Source: Mycoplana azooxidifex (GTDB taxonomy: Bacteria; Pseudomonadota; Alphaproteobacteria; Rhizobiales; Rhizobiaceae). Taken from it: a stretch of 64,000 nucleotides of DNA. The DNA lies in NCBI RefSeq assembly GCF_014196765.1, contig NZ_JACIEE010000008.1, forward strand, positions 1 to 64,000, written 5' to 3'. Every line of letters begins with the position of its first letter. The first letter of the stretch is position 1. The notes beneath the pieces are model-generated. The model ran no database searches. It was not told the DNA's origin and saw only the letters and a list, made by a program, of their open reading frames with translations. The position numbers were made by a program, and so were the translations under genes. This document shows, in pieces, positions 34,590-44,409 of this stretch.

Positions 34590-36645
34590 TCTATCGCTAC
34601 AAGGATCTTCACGGCTGGTGGACCAACCACCATCATGAGCGGACGGGCGGGGCGGAAGCGCCGGAGCCGACGCCATGGCAGCCGCGTTCCAAGCCGATCT
34701 GGTTCACCGAACTCGGCTGCCCGGCGGTCGACAAGGGAGGCAACCAGCCTAACGTCTTCACCGACCCGAAGAGCGCGGAGAATGCGTTGCCCTATTTTTC
34801 CGGCGGCGGGCGCGCGGATGCGGTGCAGCGGCGGTTCCTCGACGCCCATCTCGGCTGGTGGCGGGGAGACGGGCCGGAAACCGGCATGGTCGATCCGGAT
34901 CATATTTTCGTCTGGACCTGGGATGCGCGGCCCTATCCGGCCTTTCCCGAAAACGACGCGCGCTGGGCCGACGGCCACAACTGGCAGCTCGGCCACTGGC
35001 TGAACGGGCGGCTGGGTGCGACGACGCTCGCCGACGCGATTGCGGCGATCCTGACCGACCACGGCTTTTCGGACTTCGACGTCTCCATGGTGGGCGGGGA
35101 CCTGATGGGGCTGGTGCAGGCCGAGCCGGGTTCGGCGCGCGGCCTGCTGGAGCCGCTGATGGCGGCCTTCCAGATCGATGCGGTGGAGGAGGGCGTGACG
35201 CTCGTCTTCCGCTCGCGGCTGCGGACTGCCCTCCCGGCGATCCGGATCGACGTGCTGGCGGAACGGCCGGACGAGACCGCATTCGAGGAGGTGCGCGGCC
35301 ACGGCAGCGAATTCGCCGGCGAGGCGGTGCTGGACCATTTCTCCGACACGGCCGCCTATCAGCGGGTGACCGCGCGCTCGCGCCGCAGGACGACAGAGAA
35401 CGACCGGGTGCTGCGGCTGTCGCTGCCGGCCGTGCTGCATGGCGCGGCGGCGGCGGGCGCGGCGGAGGCGATGCTCAGGGACCATCGCGCCGGCATGCGG
35501 CGGCTGACCTTCCGCCTGCCGCCGAACGCGCTCTCGGTGATGCCGGGCGACATCGTCCGGCTTGCCGATGGTCCGGACGGGCGCTTCGTCGTCACGCGCG
35601 TGACCGAGGGCGAGGTGCGCGAGATCCAGGCGCAGAGCTTTGCCGGCGGCGACATCAATGCGCCGGCCCCCTTTGCCCGACAGTCGGCACGGGCGGCCGC
35701 GGGACTGGAGGCGGCGGCCTTCCTGCCGGATGTGCACTGCTCGACCTGCCCGCTTTCGAGGCGGGGGCGGACGAGAGCTTCGCCCGCGTAGGGGTGTTTG
35801 CGAAGCCCTGGCGGCCGGTGCTGGTCTCCTCGTCGCCGGGAACGGACGGATATGCGCCGCGCGTGCGGCTGGAGCGGCCGGCGCGAATCGGGCGGCTGGC
35901 GGCGGACCTCGGGCCCGGCGCCTGGGGCCGGTTCGACCATGGCAATGCGATCGAACTCGACCTGTCCTTCGGCGGGCTTTCGACGAAGACGCGCAACGCC
36001 GTCCTCGGCGGCGACAACAGGATCGCGGTCACCACACCCTCCGGGCGTTGGGAAATCATCGGCTTCCTCGAGGCGGAGGAGACGGCGCCGCGGCGCTGGC
36101 GGCTCGGCGGCCTGCTGCGCGGGCTCGGCGGCAGCGAGGATGCGATGGTCGAGGGGCATCCGGCGGGGTCGGTGGCCGTGCTGCTGGACGAGGCGGTGCG
36201 GCCGCTGTCCCTGACCGCCGACGAGGCCGGGCGGAGCTTCAATATCATCGTCGAGGCGCGCGGCGCCCCGCAGACAAGCACGCCGGTTGCCTTTGCCGGC
36301 GGCATGCGGGCGCGGACGCCGCTTGCGCCGGTGCATCTGCGCGCACGTCGGCTCGGCGACGGCGGAGTCTTCTTCTCCTGGATCCGGCGGGCGCGACGCG
36401 ATGCCGACGGCTGGGAGGGCTTCGACATTCCGCTCGACGAGCCGTTCGAGGCCTACCGGCTGGAGATCCTGGACGGCGGCGCGGTGGTTCGCTCCATCGA
36501 GACGGGCGGGCCTTCCCATACCTATCCGGCGGCGGACGAGGCGCTGGATTTCGGCGCCGCACATCCGGCGATCACCATTCGCGTGCGCCAGCTCGGGCTT
36601 GCGGTGCGCAACGGCATTCCGGCGGAAAGAACCCTAACAACCTGA
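34585..36645 (+). pseudogene. Gene-transfer-agent/phage tail megatron protein, C-terminal part with frameshift
   Basis: This continues the TIM-barrel domain (WLYRYKDLHGWWTNHHH, SKPIWFTELGCPAVDKG, VFVWTWDARPYPAFPEN is seen as HIFVWTWDARPYPAF) and then the tail-fibre-like beta region to the natural stop at 36643-36645. One base is missing near 35737: frame one ends FLPDVHCSTCP and the downstream frame continues LLDLPAFEAGADESF; restoring a C after CAC gives DVHLLDLPAF. So the gene is broken by the transposon, by the lost 5' end and by this frameshift. The protein would have been the largest baseplate component of a gene transfer agent or related prophage. Confidence 0.85.
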
Positions 36646-36662
36646 GAGGAAAGGACAATTCC

Positions 36663-36872
36663 ATGGATGCGGAGACCAAGGTCTGGTATTTGTCGAGAAC
36701 GGTCTGGGGTGGCATACTGGCGATCGCAGCTTCGGTGCTCAATCTTGCCGGGATCGAGATCAGCGGGGCCGACCAGGCCGAGCTGGCCGACAAGATGACG
36801 GCGCTGATGGCCGCCGCGGGCGGAATTGTCGCGGTTGCAGGACGGCTCGCCGCCAGCAGGCGGTTGCGCTGA
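36663..36872 (+). CDS. Small membrane protein, holin-like, after the tail gene
   Basis: 69 residues starting 17 bp after the tail gene with AGAGGAAAGG upstream. It has a hydrophobic stretch TVWGGILAIAASVLNLAG near 12-30 and a second, weaker one (LMAAAGGIVAVAG) near 49-61, with a basic end SRRLR. Short two-helix proteins in this position after gene-transfer-agent or prophage tail genes are often annotated as holin-like. It may now be poorly expressed because the upstream operon is broken. Confidence 0.55.
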   Translation: MDAETKVWYLSRTVWGGILAIAASVLNLAGIEISGADQAELADKMTALMAAAGGIVAVAGRLAASRRLR

Positions 36873-36977
36873 AGGGTGGCGGCTGGTCGCGGGGAATTCA
36901 TCGACACATTCATTTGCCATTCAGCGTCGTTGCGTTAATTCTGACGCCACGTTGTTAGTGCCATCGAAAGTGTGTCC

Positions 36978-37232
36978 ATGACCTCGCCCATCATCATCGC
37001 TGCGACAGCGGCCAGCATGGCGCTCTTCGCGCCGCCGGCCGAGGATCGCCTGCCCGGTGTGCAGTTGGCTGCCGCCGATTGCAGCGACGCGGCGCGCCAG
37101 GTCATTGCCGAGACGGGCGGAGAGCTGCTGTCGGCGCAACCGCGCAACGGCGTTTGCGTGGTCACCGTTCTGGTGCCGGGCAAGGGAAATGCGCGGCCGC
37201 GCAAGATCACCGTGCGCGTGCCGATGCAATAG
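36978..37232 (+). CDS. feuN: FeuN, small periplasmic inhibitor of FeuQ
   Basis: 84 residues with a signal peptide (IIIAATAASMALFAPPAE) and two cysteines (AADCSDAARQ, NGVCVVTVLVPG) in the mature part. Size, export signal and position directly before a PhoP-like regulator and its kinase agree with FeuN of Sinorhizobium meliloti, a short periplasmic protein that restrains the FeuQ kinase. The ATG at 36978 is preferred over a GTG six bases before. The 48-bp gap to feuP implies one operon. Confidence 0.75.
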   Translation: MTSPIIIAATAASMALFAPPAEDRLPGVQLAAADCSDAARQVIAETGGELLSAQPRNGVCVVTVLVPGKGNARPRKITVRVPMQ

Positions 37233-37280
37233 CCGGACGGACCGACGGGTCCTGAGGCGATCAGAAAGGGAAGCCGACAG

Positions 37281-37952
37281 ATGCGCATTCTCGTTGTCGA
37301 GGACGACGAAAACCTCAACCGGCAGCTTGCCGAGGCGCTGAAGGAGGCCGGCTATGTGGTCGATCAGGCCCATGACGGCGTGGAGGGACACTATCTCGGC
37401 GACGCCGAGCCCTATGATGCGGTGATCCTCGACATCGGCCTACCGGAGATGGACGGCATTACCGTGCTGGAGAAATGGCGGGCGGACGGCAAGCGCATGC
37501 CCGTCCTGCTGCTGACCGCGCGCGATCGCTGGAGCGACAAGGTCGCAGGCATCGATGCGGGCGCCGACGACTACGTGGCCAAGCCCTTCCATGTCGAGGA
37601 AGTGCTGGCGCGGATCCGGGCGCTGATCCGGCGCGCGGCGGGCCATGCGAGCTCCGAGATCGTCTGCGGCCCGGTCCGGCTCGACACCAAGGGCTCGAAG
37701 GCGACGGTCAACGGGGTGGCGCTCAAGCTGACCTCGCACGAATACCGTCTTCTCTCCTACCTCATGCACCATATGGGGCAGGTGGTCTCGCGTACGGAAC
37801 TGGTCGAGCACATGTACGACCAGGACTTCGACCGCGACAGCAATACGATCGAGGTCTTCGTCGGCAGGCTTCGCAAGAAGATCGGCGTCGACCTGATCGA
37901 GACCGTGCGCGGCCTCGGCTACCGCATGCAAGCGCCCGGCGATGGCCGCTAA
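37281..37952 (+). CDS. feuP: FeuP response regulator (OmpR/PhoP family)
   Basis: 223 residues. The receiver domain holds DDEN near the N-terminus, the phospho-acceptor Asp in VILDIGLPEMDG near 51-55, and the Lys in ADDYVAKPF near 102. The C-terminal winged helix has SHEYRLLSYL and FVGRLRKKIGVD. In rhizobia FeuPQ controls membrane-transport and cyclic-glucan export genes needed for growth in low osmolarity and for symbiosis. Ribosome site AAGGGAAG. It overlaps feuQ by 11 bp. Confidence 0.85.
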   Translation: MRILVVEDDENLNRQLAEALKEAGYVVDQAHDGVEGHYLGDAEPYDAVILDIGLPEMDGITVLEKWRADGKRMPVLLLTARDRWSDKVAGIDAGADDYVAKPFHVEEVLARIRALIRRAAGHASSEIVCGPVRLDTKGSKATVNGVALKLTSHEYRLLSYLMHHMGQVVSRTELVEHMYDQDFDRDSNTIEVFVGRLRKKIGVDLIETVRGLGYRMQAPGDGR

Positions 37953-39363
37953 GGCACAAGCGGGCGCGCGGTCGCTCACGTTCCGCGTGCTGCTGCTCGC
38001 CTCGCTATGGTCGGCGGTGGCGCTGGTCGTGATCGCGCTGGTGATCTCGACGCTCTACCGGCGCAGCGCCGAGGGTGCCTTCCGCGACCTGCTGCGCGCC
38101 CAGCTCTACAACGTCATCAATTCCGTCTCCACCGACGAGAGCTTCCAGCTGACCGGCAGCCCCCAGCTCGGCGACCTGCGCTTCTCGCAGCCGCAGACGG
38201 GCTGGTACTGGATCGTCGAGCCGATCGGCGACAATTTCCCTTCCGAGCCGATGTCGTCGACTTCGCTGGGCTACGGCAGCATCCCGATCCCCGACACCGA
38301 GACCATTCCCTTCGATACGCGCTACGAGCGCTACTACACGACCGAGGACACCTTCGGAAACCGGGTCGAGGTGGTCGAGACCGAGGTGGTTCTCGACCAG
38401 GACGGACGCACGGCGCGCTTTCGCATCGCCGGCAACCGCAACGTGCTGGAAGACGACATCCGGGCCTTTTCCCGCAATCTCTATCTGGCGCTGGCCGGCT
38501 TCGGCTTCGGCAGCCTGTGCCTGAACGCGGTCGCCATCCTGATCGGCCTGAAGCCGCTCGATCACGTGCGCAAGGCGCTGGAACAGATCCGCGCCGGGCA
38601 GGCCGAACAACTGAGCGGCACTTTCCCGCGGGAGATCCAGCCGCTCGCCAGCGAGGTCAACGCGCTGATCGACAGCAACCGCCGCATCATCGAGCGGGCG
38701 CGCATGCAGGTCGGCAATCTCGCCCACTCCCTCAAGACACCGATCGCTGTCCTCCTGAACGAGGCGCGCGTGCTTTCGCCGTCGCATGGCGAGCTGGTGC
38801 GCACGCAGGCCGAGGCGATGCAGAGCCAGGTGCAATCCTACCTCAATCGCGCCCGCATCGCCGCCCAGCGCGAATCGGTGCTGGCGCGCACGGAGGCGGG
38901 CCCGGTGCTGCAGCGGCTGGCGCGGGTGATGCGGCGGCTGAATGTCGACATCGACTTTCCCGTCTCGATCGAGCCGGAGGACCTGATGGTGGCGATGGAG
39001 CAGCAGGATCTGGAGGAGGTCGTCGGCAACCTTCTGGAGAACGCCGCGCGTTATGCCCGCAATACCGTGGCCATCCGCGCGATGCTGGCCCCCGACGTTG
39101 CCGAAGGCGGCGACGCGCAGCGCCGCCGCTGGGTGCTGCTGGAGGTGGAGGACAATGGCCCGGGGCTGGAGCCCGACCAGATCCAGGAAGCCCTGAAGCG
39201 GGGGCGGCGGCTGGACGAGAGCAAGCCCGGCACCGGGCTCGGTCTTTCGATCGTCCGGGAGATCACCTCCGAGTATCAAGGGACGCTGACTTTGGCGCGC
39301 GGACCCCTTGGCGGACTGCTGGCGCGATTGACGCTGCCGGCGGTCGCAAAGGATGTTGCTTGA
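37942..39363 (+). CDS. feuQ: FeuQ sensor histidine kinase
   Basis: 473 residues. Two membrane segments (VLLLASLWSAVALVVIALVI near 15-35; LALAGFGFGSLCLNAVAILI near 175-195) bracket a periplasmic sensor domain, the expected contact for FeuN. A HAMP-like linker precedes the histidine box NLAHSLKTPIAVL near 260, and the ATPase motifs are NLLENAARYARN, DNGPGL and GTGLGLSI. It is the partner of FeuP and overlaps its gene. Confidence 0.85.
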   Translation: MAAKAQAGARSLTFRVLLLASLWSAVALVVIALVISTLYRRSAEGAFRDLLRAQLYNVINSVSTDESFQLTGSPQLGDLRFSQPQTGWYWIVEPIGDNFPSEPMSSTSLGYGSIPIPDTETIPFDTRYERYYTTEDTFGNRVEVVETEVVLDQDGRTARFRIAGNRNVLEDDIRAFSRNLYLALAGFGFGSLCLNAVAILIGLKPLDHVRKALEQIRAGQAEQLSGTFPREIQPLASEVNALIDSNRRIIERARMQVGNLAHSLKTPIAVLLNEARVLSPSHGELVRTQAEAMQSQVQSYLNRARIAAQRESVLARTEAGPVLQRLARVMRRLNVDIDFPVSIEPEDLMVAMEQQDLEEVVGNLLENAARYARNTVAIRAMLAPDVAEGGDAQRRRWVLLEVEDNGPGLEPDQIQEALKRGRRLDESKPGTGLGLSIVREITSEYQGTLTLARGPLGGLLARLTLPAVAKDVA

Positions 39364-39453
39364 TACCGAAGACAGTGCAAGATAGGTCCCGGCGATGCAA
39401 CGTCGTCCACCGCGCTCGATGAATGAGCGGGTTGTCTCGGGAAAAGGCCTGAA

Positions 39454-39906
39454 ATGAATCAGACAGACCGGATGTACAGAAAGTCTCGTGTCGTAACCAT
39501 TCCGGTAGTCGTCGCTTCGCTCGGGCTTGCAGGCTGCAGCACGACATCGGGGCGCGCCGTCACCATGGCCAATGCCTCCACCGGCGTGGCCGTGTCCTCG
39601 GAATCCTATATCTCCGCGCTCGACGGCGGGCTCGTCTCGCGGGCTTCGGGGGTGACGCTTTCCGCCGCCGACCGCCAGCGCGCGCTCGAGGCCGAGTATC
39701 GCGCGCTCGAGGCCGCCCCCGGCGGCCAGCCCGTGGTCTGGCAGGGTCGCGGCGTGCAGGGGTCGGTCGTCGCCGCAGCCCCCTACCAGGTGGGCTCGCA
39801 GAACTGCCGGCAATACAAACATACGGTGACGGTGGGCGGCCGCGAGACGGTCAGCCGTGGCGCTGCCTGCCGCACGTCGGCGGGAACCTGGACGCCGCTG
39901 AGCTGA
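39454..39906 (+). CDS. Putative lipoprotein
   Basis: 150 residues. The N-terminal segment VVTIPVVVASLGLAGCS ends in a lipobox (LAGC, Cys 28), so it should be lipidated and placed in the envelope. The C-terminal half (NCRQYKHTVTVGGRETVSRGAACR) matches the rhizobial surface-antigen/17-kDa-like lipoproteins. Role unknown; it stands between feuQ and the cytochrome c operon with its own 90-bp leader. Confidence 0.7.
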   Translation: MNQTDRMYRKSRVVTIPVVVASLGLAGCSTTSGRAVTMANASTGVAVSSESYISALDGGLVSRASGVTLSAADRQRALEAEYRALEAAPGGQPVVWQGRGVQGSVVAAAPYQVGSQNCRQYKHTVTVGGRETVSRGAACRTSAGTWTPLS

Positions 39907-40035
39907 ACGGCCGGCGCTGCCCGACAAGTTGCCTGGCAAATGCTTGACAAGCGGAAATGCGGCGAAACGCCTCAAATCTCCGTCAGCAGGGCTTTTGCAA
40001 TTGGAAAAGGCATGGCGTTCCAGTAATTGAACGTC

Positions 40036-41217
40036 ATGCTTTTCTGGATCCTTGTCGCCGTCCTGACCGCTGCGGTCGCCATCGTTCTACTCCTGCCGCT
40101 GTTGCGGGCGGGCCGCAACGCCGATAGCGCCGAGGCGCACGATGCCGAGGTCTATCGCGACCAGCTGGACGAGTTGCGGCGCGACGAGGCGGCGGGACTG
40201 ATCGGCGGGGCCGAGGCGGAGCTTGCGCGTGCGGAGATCGCACGGCGCCTGATCGCAGCCAGCGCTCGCGGACAGGCCGCGCATGCGGAAACCGCACTTC
40301 CGGCATCGGAAACGCGCCGCAACCGGCTGGCACAGGTCATCGTCGTCGTGCTCCTGCCCGCGATCGGCCTCTGTCTCTACTTGCTGCAAGGGCGGCCGGA
40401 GCTTCCCGCCCAACCCCTGGCGGCGCGCCTGGCCGCACCCGGCAACGACCTCAACATCCTGCTCGCCAGGGCCGAACAACATCTGGCCGAAAACCCCGAC
40501 GACGGGGCTGGCTGGGAGCTGCTTGCGCCGATCTATGCCCGCAACGGCCGGCTTGACGATGCGGCGAACGCCTACCGCCAGGCGATCCGGATCCTTGGTG
40601 GTTCGACCGGGCGGCTCGACGGCTATGCCGAGACACTGATCGCCCTCGCAGACGGCATCGTTACCAAGGATGCCCGCGAGGTGCTGGAACAATCGCAGGC
40701 GCTCGACGCGAGCAATCCGCGCACGCGCTTCTACCTGGCGCTGGCGCTGGAGCAGGAAGGCAAGCGGGACGAGGCGAGGGGCGCCTTCGAGGCGCTGGCG
40801 AAGGATTCGCCGGCCGACGCGCCGTGGCTGCCGCTGGTCGACCGCCACATCGCCTCGCTCGGGGGCGACGCAGGCGGGCAGACGGCAGGGCAGGCTCCCG
40901 TTCAACCAGGGAACGGCGCGCCGGGCGGCCCGACCGAGGAAGACGTGGCCGCGGCCGGGCAGATGGATGCGCAGGGCCGCCAGCAGATGATCGAAGGCAT
41001 GGTCGACAGCCTGGCTGCGCGGCTGAAGGAGAATCCGGACAATTTCGAGGGCTGGATGCGCATCATCCGCTCCTATGTGGTACTGGATCAAAGACGGGCC
41101 GCCGAAGAGGCGCTAGCCGTGGCGCTGAAGAGCTTTCCACCCGAGAGCGACAACGGCAGGCAGTTGCTGGCGCTGGCGGGCGAGCTTCGGATAACGGCCG
41201 AGGGTAGCGGACAATGA
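40036..41217 (+). CDS. ccmI: Cytochrome c biogenesis protein CcmI (CycH)
   Basis: 393 residues from the ATG at 40036; a TTG at 40027 is also in frame. One membrane segment at the start ([21 protein letters not shown]) and a second at about 100-117 frame a heptad-rich loop; the periplasmic C-terminal part has TPRs ([38 protein letters not shown]). CcmI holds apocytochrome c for haem ligation with CcmF and CcmH. First gene of a tightly packed operon; its stop overlaps ccmE by four bases. Confidence 0.9.
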   Translation: MLFWILVAVLTAAVAIVLLLPLLRAGRNADSAEAHDAEVYRDQLDELRRDEAAGLIGGAEAELARAEIARRLIAASARGQAAHAETALPASETRRNRLAQVIVVVLLPAIGLCLYLLQGRPELPAQPLAARLAAPGNDLNILLARAEQHLAENPDDGAGWELLAPIYARNGRLDDAANAYRQAIRILGGSTGRLDGYAETLIALADGIVTKDAREVLEQSQALDASNPRTRFYLALALEQEGKRDEARGAFEALAKDSPADAPWLPLVDRHIASLGGDAGGQTAGQAPVQPGNGAPGGPTEEDVAAAGQMDAQGRQQMIEGMVDSLAARLKENPDNFEGWMRIIRSYVVLDQRRAAEEALAVALKSFPPESDNGRQLLALAGELRITAEGSGQ

Positions 41218-41666
41218 CACGCAAGCAGAAACGATTGGCAGTCATCGGCGGGGGCGTGGGCTTCCTGGTTGCGGCGGTGCTGCTCGTCATGTTCGCCTTC
41301 AGCCAGTCGATCGCCTATTTCTACGTCCCCGGCGATCTTCAGAAGACCGAGGTTCCGCCGGGCACCCGTATCCGGCTTGGCGGCCTCGTCGAGGCAGGCT
41401 CGGTCGAGCGCGGTTCGGGCTCGACGGTGAGCTTCGTCGTCACCGACACGATCGGCACGGTTCCGGTGACCTATACCGGCATCCTGCCGGACCTGTTCCG
41501 CGAGGGGCAGGGCGTCGTTGCCGAGGGCGCCTTCACCGCCGGCAGCCAGGTCTTCGTGGCCGACACCGTGCTGGCCAAGCACGACGAGACCTACATGCCG
41601 AAGGACGTGGCCGACCGGTTGGAGGCGCAGGGCGTGACGCTGGGCGGCAAGGAGACGATCCGTTGA
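41214..41666 (+). CDS. ccmE: Haem chaperone CcmE (CycJ)
   Basis: 150 residues. N-terminal anchor [20 protein letters not shown], an OB-fold periplasmic domain, and the haem-binding histidine in AKHDETYMP near residue 124 with the tyrosine four residues later. It carries haem from CcmC to the CcmF/CcmH ligase. Overlaps ccmI and ccmF by four bases each, so translation is coupled along the operon. Confidence 0.95.
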   Translation: MTRKQKRLAVIGGGVGFLVAAVLLVMFAFSQSIAYFYVPGDLQKTEVPPGTRIRLGGLVEAGSVERGSGSTVSFVVTDTIGTVPVTYTGILPDLFREGQGVVAEGAFTAGSQVFVADTVLAKHDETYMPKDVADRLEAQGVTLGGKETIR

Positions 41667-43654
41667 TCATCGAAATCGGACACTACGCCCTGGTCCTGCT
41701 GCTGGCGACGACGATCGTCCAGTCGCTGTTGCCGCTGGTTGGCACGGCCAGGAACGATCCCGCCCTGATGGCGGTGGCGCCATCGGCAGCGGTGGCGGGC
41801 TTCCTGCTGACCGCCTTTTCCTTCGCCATCCTCACCTTCGCCTATGTGACCTCGGACTTCTCGGTCGCCAATGTCTGGCAGAACTCCCATTCGATGAAGC
41901 CGATGATCTACAAGATCTCCGGCGTCTGGGGGAACCATGAAGGTTCGATGATGCTGTGGCTTCTCATCCTGACCTTCTTCAGCGCACTGGTGGCGACCTT
42001 CGGCGGCAACCTGCCGGAACGGCTGCGGGCCAACGTGCTCGCCGTGCAGGGCTGGATCACGGCGGCCTTCGCGCTCTTCATCCTGCTGACCTCCAACCCC
42101 TTCCTGCGGCTCGACCCGGCGCCGGGCGAGGGGCAGGACCTCAACCCGATCCTGCAGGACGTGGGTCTCGCGATCCATCCGCCGCTGCTTTATCTCGGCT
42201 ATGTCGGCTTCTCCGTCTGCTTCTCCTTCGCCATCGCGGCCCTGATCGACGGGCGGATCGACGCCGCCTGGGCGCGCTGGGTGCGGCCCTGGGCGCTGAT
42301 GGCCTGGAGCTTCCTGACCGCCGGCATCGCCATGGGGTCCTATTGGGCCTACTACGAACTCGGCTGGGGCGGCTGGTGGTTCTGGGATCCGGTCGAGAAC
42401 GCCTCGTTCATGCCCTGGCTCGCCGGCACGGCGCTTCTGCATTCGGCGCTGGTGATGGAGAAGCGCGAGGCACTGAAGATCTGGACGGTGCTGCTGTCGA
42501 TCCTGACGTTTTCGCTGTCGCTGCTGGGCACCTTCCTCGTCCGCTCGGGCGTGCTCACCTCCGTGCATGCCTTTGCGACCGACCCGACCCGCGGCGTTTT
42601 CATCCTGACGATCCTCGTCGTCTTCATCGGCGGGGCGCTGTCGCTCTTCGCGCTGCGCGCGCCGACGCTGAAGGCCGGCGGGCTGTTCGCGCCAATCTCG
42701 CGCGAGGGGGCGCTCGTCTTCAACAACCTGATCCTGACGACGGCGGCCGCGACCGTGCTCACCGGCACGCTCTATCCGCTGGTGCTGGAGGCGCTGACGG
42801 GCGAGAAGATCTCGGTCGGCGCGCCCTTCTTCAACCTGACCTTCGGCCTGCTGATGCTGCCCTTGCTGCTGGCGGTGCCGTTCGGCCCCTTGCTCGCCTG
42901 GAAGCGCGGCGACCTTTTGGCGGCGGGCCAGCGGCTGTTTGCGGCCGCAGGCGTCGGGCTCTTTCTCGCGGCGATCGTCCAATGGACGCACGGCGGCGGG
43001 CCGGTGCTCGCCTATTTCGGGCTGGCGATCGGCTTCTACATGCTGGCCGGCGCGGTGACCGACATGGCGCTGCGCGCCGGCGTCGGCAAGGTGACGGCGG
43101 GCGTCGCGCGCCGGCGCCTGTTCGGGCTTCCGGGCTCCGCCTTCGGCACGGCGCTCGCGCATTTCGGAGTCGGCGTCATCGTGATCGGCATCGTCGCCGT
43201 CACCGCGTTCGAGACCGAGCACGTGGTTGAGATGAAGCCGGGCGCGAGCGTTACGGCCGGGGGGTATACACTGACCTTCGACGGCATGCGTCAGGGCCGC
43301 GGGCCGAACTACACCGAGGAGAGCGGCCACTTCACCATCGCCCGCGCCGGTGTGGCGAAGGGCGAGGTCTGGTCTTCCAAGCGGCTCTACACGGCGCGGC
43401 GGATGCCGACGACCGAGGCCGGCATCCGCACCTTCGGTTTCAGCCAGCTCTACGTCTCCCTCGGCGACGCCATGAGCGACGGCGGCATCGTCGTGCGCGT
43501 CTGGTGGAAGCCGATGATCCTGTGCATCTGGTTCGGCGCCCTGATCATGATGGTGGGTGGCTTCGTATCGCTGTGCGACCGCCGGCTGCGCATCGGCGCC
43601 CCGCAGGGCGCGCGCAAGGCAAGGCCGGCCCCGGCGCTGGGGGCGGCGGAATGA
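41663..43654 (+). CDS. ccmF: Cytochrome c haem lyase subunit CcmF (CycK)
   Basis: 663 residues starting TTG, with about 15 hydrophobic segments. The tryptophan-rich WWD loop is clear ([20 protein letters not shown] near 232-251), with conserved histidines ([21 protein letters not shown]). CcmF is the core of the haem ligase that attaches haem to CXXCH apocytochromes in the periplasm. Full length for the family. Its stop overlaps the ccmH start (ATGA). Confidence 0.95.
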   Translation: MIIEIGHYALVLLLATTIVQSLLPLVGTARNDPALMAVAPSAAVAGFLLTAFSFAILTFAYVTSDFSVANVWQNSHSMKPMIYKISGVWGNHEGSMMLWLLILTFFSALVATFGGNLPERLRANVLAVQGWITAAFALFILLTSNPFLRLDPAPGEGQDLNPILQDVGLAIHPPLLYLGYVGFSVCFSFAIAALIDGRIDAAWARWVRPWALMAWSFLTAGIAMGSYWAYYELGWGGWWFWDPVENASFMPWLAGTALLHSALVMEKREALKIWTVLLSILTFSLSLLGTFLVRSGVLTSVHAFATDPTRGVFILTILVVFIGGALSLFALRAPTLKAGGLFAPISREGALVFNNLILTTAAATVLTGTLYPLVLEALTGEKISVGAPFFNLTFGLLMLPLLLAVPFGPLLAWKRGDLLAAGQRLFAAAGVGLFLAAIVQWTHGGGPVLAYFGLAIGFYMLAGAVTDMALRAGVGKVTAGVARRRLFGLPGSAFGTALAHFGVGVIVIGIVAVTAFETEHVVEMKPGASVTAGGYTLTFDGMRQGRGPNYTEESGHFTIARAGVAKGEVWSSKRLYTARRMPTTEAGIRTFGFSQLYVSLGDAMSDGGIVVRVWWKPMILCIWFGALIMMVGGFVSLCDRRLRIGAPQGARKARPAPALGAAE

Positions 43655-44292
43655 TGCGGTGGTCGCCCCTCCTGTTCCGGTACTTGCCCCTCACCCTAGC
43701 CCTCTCCCCGCAAGCGGGGAGAGGGGACGTGCCCCATGCGACGCGATCGTCCTTCTCCCCGCTTGCGGGGAGAAGGTGCCGGCAGGCGGATGAGGGGCAT
43801 CGCGGCGTATTCGCCAGGCTGGCACTGGTCCTCTTCCTGCTGCTTTCCCCGCTGCCGGCCTTCGCCGTCAATCCGGACGAGGTGCTGCCGGACCCGGCGC
43901 TGGAGGCGCGCGCGCGGGCGCTTTCGGCGCAGCTGCGCTGCATGGTCTGCCAGAACCAGTCGATCGACGATTCCAATGCGGAACTGGCCCGCGACCTGCG
44001 CGTGCTGGTGCGCGAGCGCATCGTCAGCGGCGACAGCGACGAGGCGGTGATCGACTATGTCGTCTCGCGCTACGGCGAATTCGTGCTGCTCAAGCCGCGG
44101 TTGCGGGGCGAGACGCTGCTGCTCTGGGGCGCACCGATCGTTCTCTTCCTCGGTGGAGCGGTCGCGATGACGCTGTTTGTGCGCCGGCGCGCGGGCAAAG
44201 CCGTGGGCGAGCCGCTGACGGTGGAGGAGAAGGCGGCGCTGGATCGAATCGTCGGCGAGGGCCACGCAAAGAGTGTCGGCAGCGAAAAATAA
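43651..44292 (+). CDS. ccmH: Cytochrome c maturation protein CcmH (CycL) with repeat-derived N-terminal extension
   Basis: 213 residues. The mature part is standard: thiol motif RCMVCQNQS near residue 91-99 and one membrane segment [21 protein letters not shown]. It reduces apocytochrome cysteines and works with CcmF. The odd part is the N-terminus: after about ten residues from the coupled ATG, a 115-bp palindromic repeat contributes about 40 codons (SPQAGRG...PLAGRR) before the true signal sequence [19 protein letters not shown] starting near residue 54. There is no ATG in frame after the repeat, so the protein must either carry this long n-region or start at an unusual codon. The frame is open throughout, so the insertion was tolerated. 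Confidence 0.85.
   Translation: MMRWSPLLFRYLPLTLALSPQAGRGDVPHATRSSFSPLAGRRCRQADEGHRGVFARLALVLFLLLSPLPAFAVNPDEVLPDPALEARARALSAQLRCMVCQNQSIDDSNAELARDLRVLVRERIVSGDSDEAVIDYVVSRYGEFVLLKPRLRGETLLLWGAPIVLFLGGAVAMTLFVRRRAGKAVGEPLTVEEKAALDRIVGEGHAKSVGSEK
43685..43799. repeat. Rhizobial palindromic repeat inserted in ccmH
   Basis: The ends TGCCCCTCACCC and GGATGAGGGGCA are inverted repeats with 11 of 12 matches. Inside are two strong hairpins, CCTCTCCCCGC/GCGGGGAGAGG (43701-43724) and CCTTCTCCCCGC/GCGGGGAGAAGG (43751-43776). This is the look of the short non-autonomous palindromic elements spread through Rhizobiaceae chromosomes, normally between genes. Here it lies inside a coding frame. Confidence 0.8.
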
Positions 44293-44409
44293 GCCGGCCT
44301 CGCGCAAACATTACCAAAATTTCATGCCGCGGATAGTGCGCGGTAATGTGTTGGGCCCTATCTGTTGGTCATCGATCTCCAGTCGAGACACAAGAGAAAA
44401 GGTTCCGCG

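Noticed and set aside
34556-36564. Minus-strand frames opposite the tail-gene fragment
   Set aside because: Arg/Pro-rich shadow products; the plus strand shows the conserved tail-protein sequence.
38005-39975. Long minus-strand open frame (over 600 codons) over feuQ and the lipoprotein gene
   Set aside because: It is a GC-skew shadow: no family motif, Arg/Gln/His-rich product, and it covers well-supported genes on the plus strand.
41591-43330. Long minus-strand frame over ccmF
   Set aside because: Low-complexity Arg/Gly/Gln/Glu-rich product without motifs, opposite to an unmistakable CcmF.
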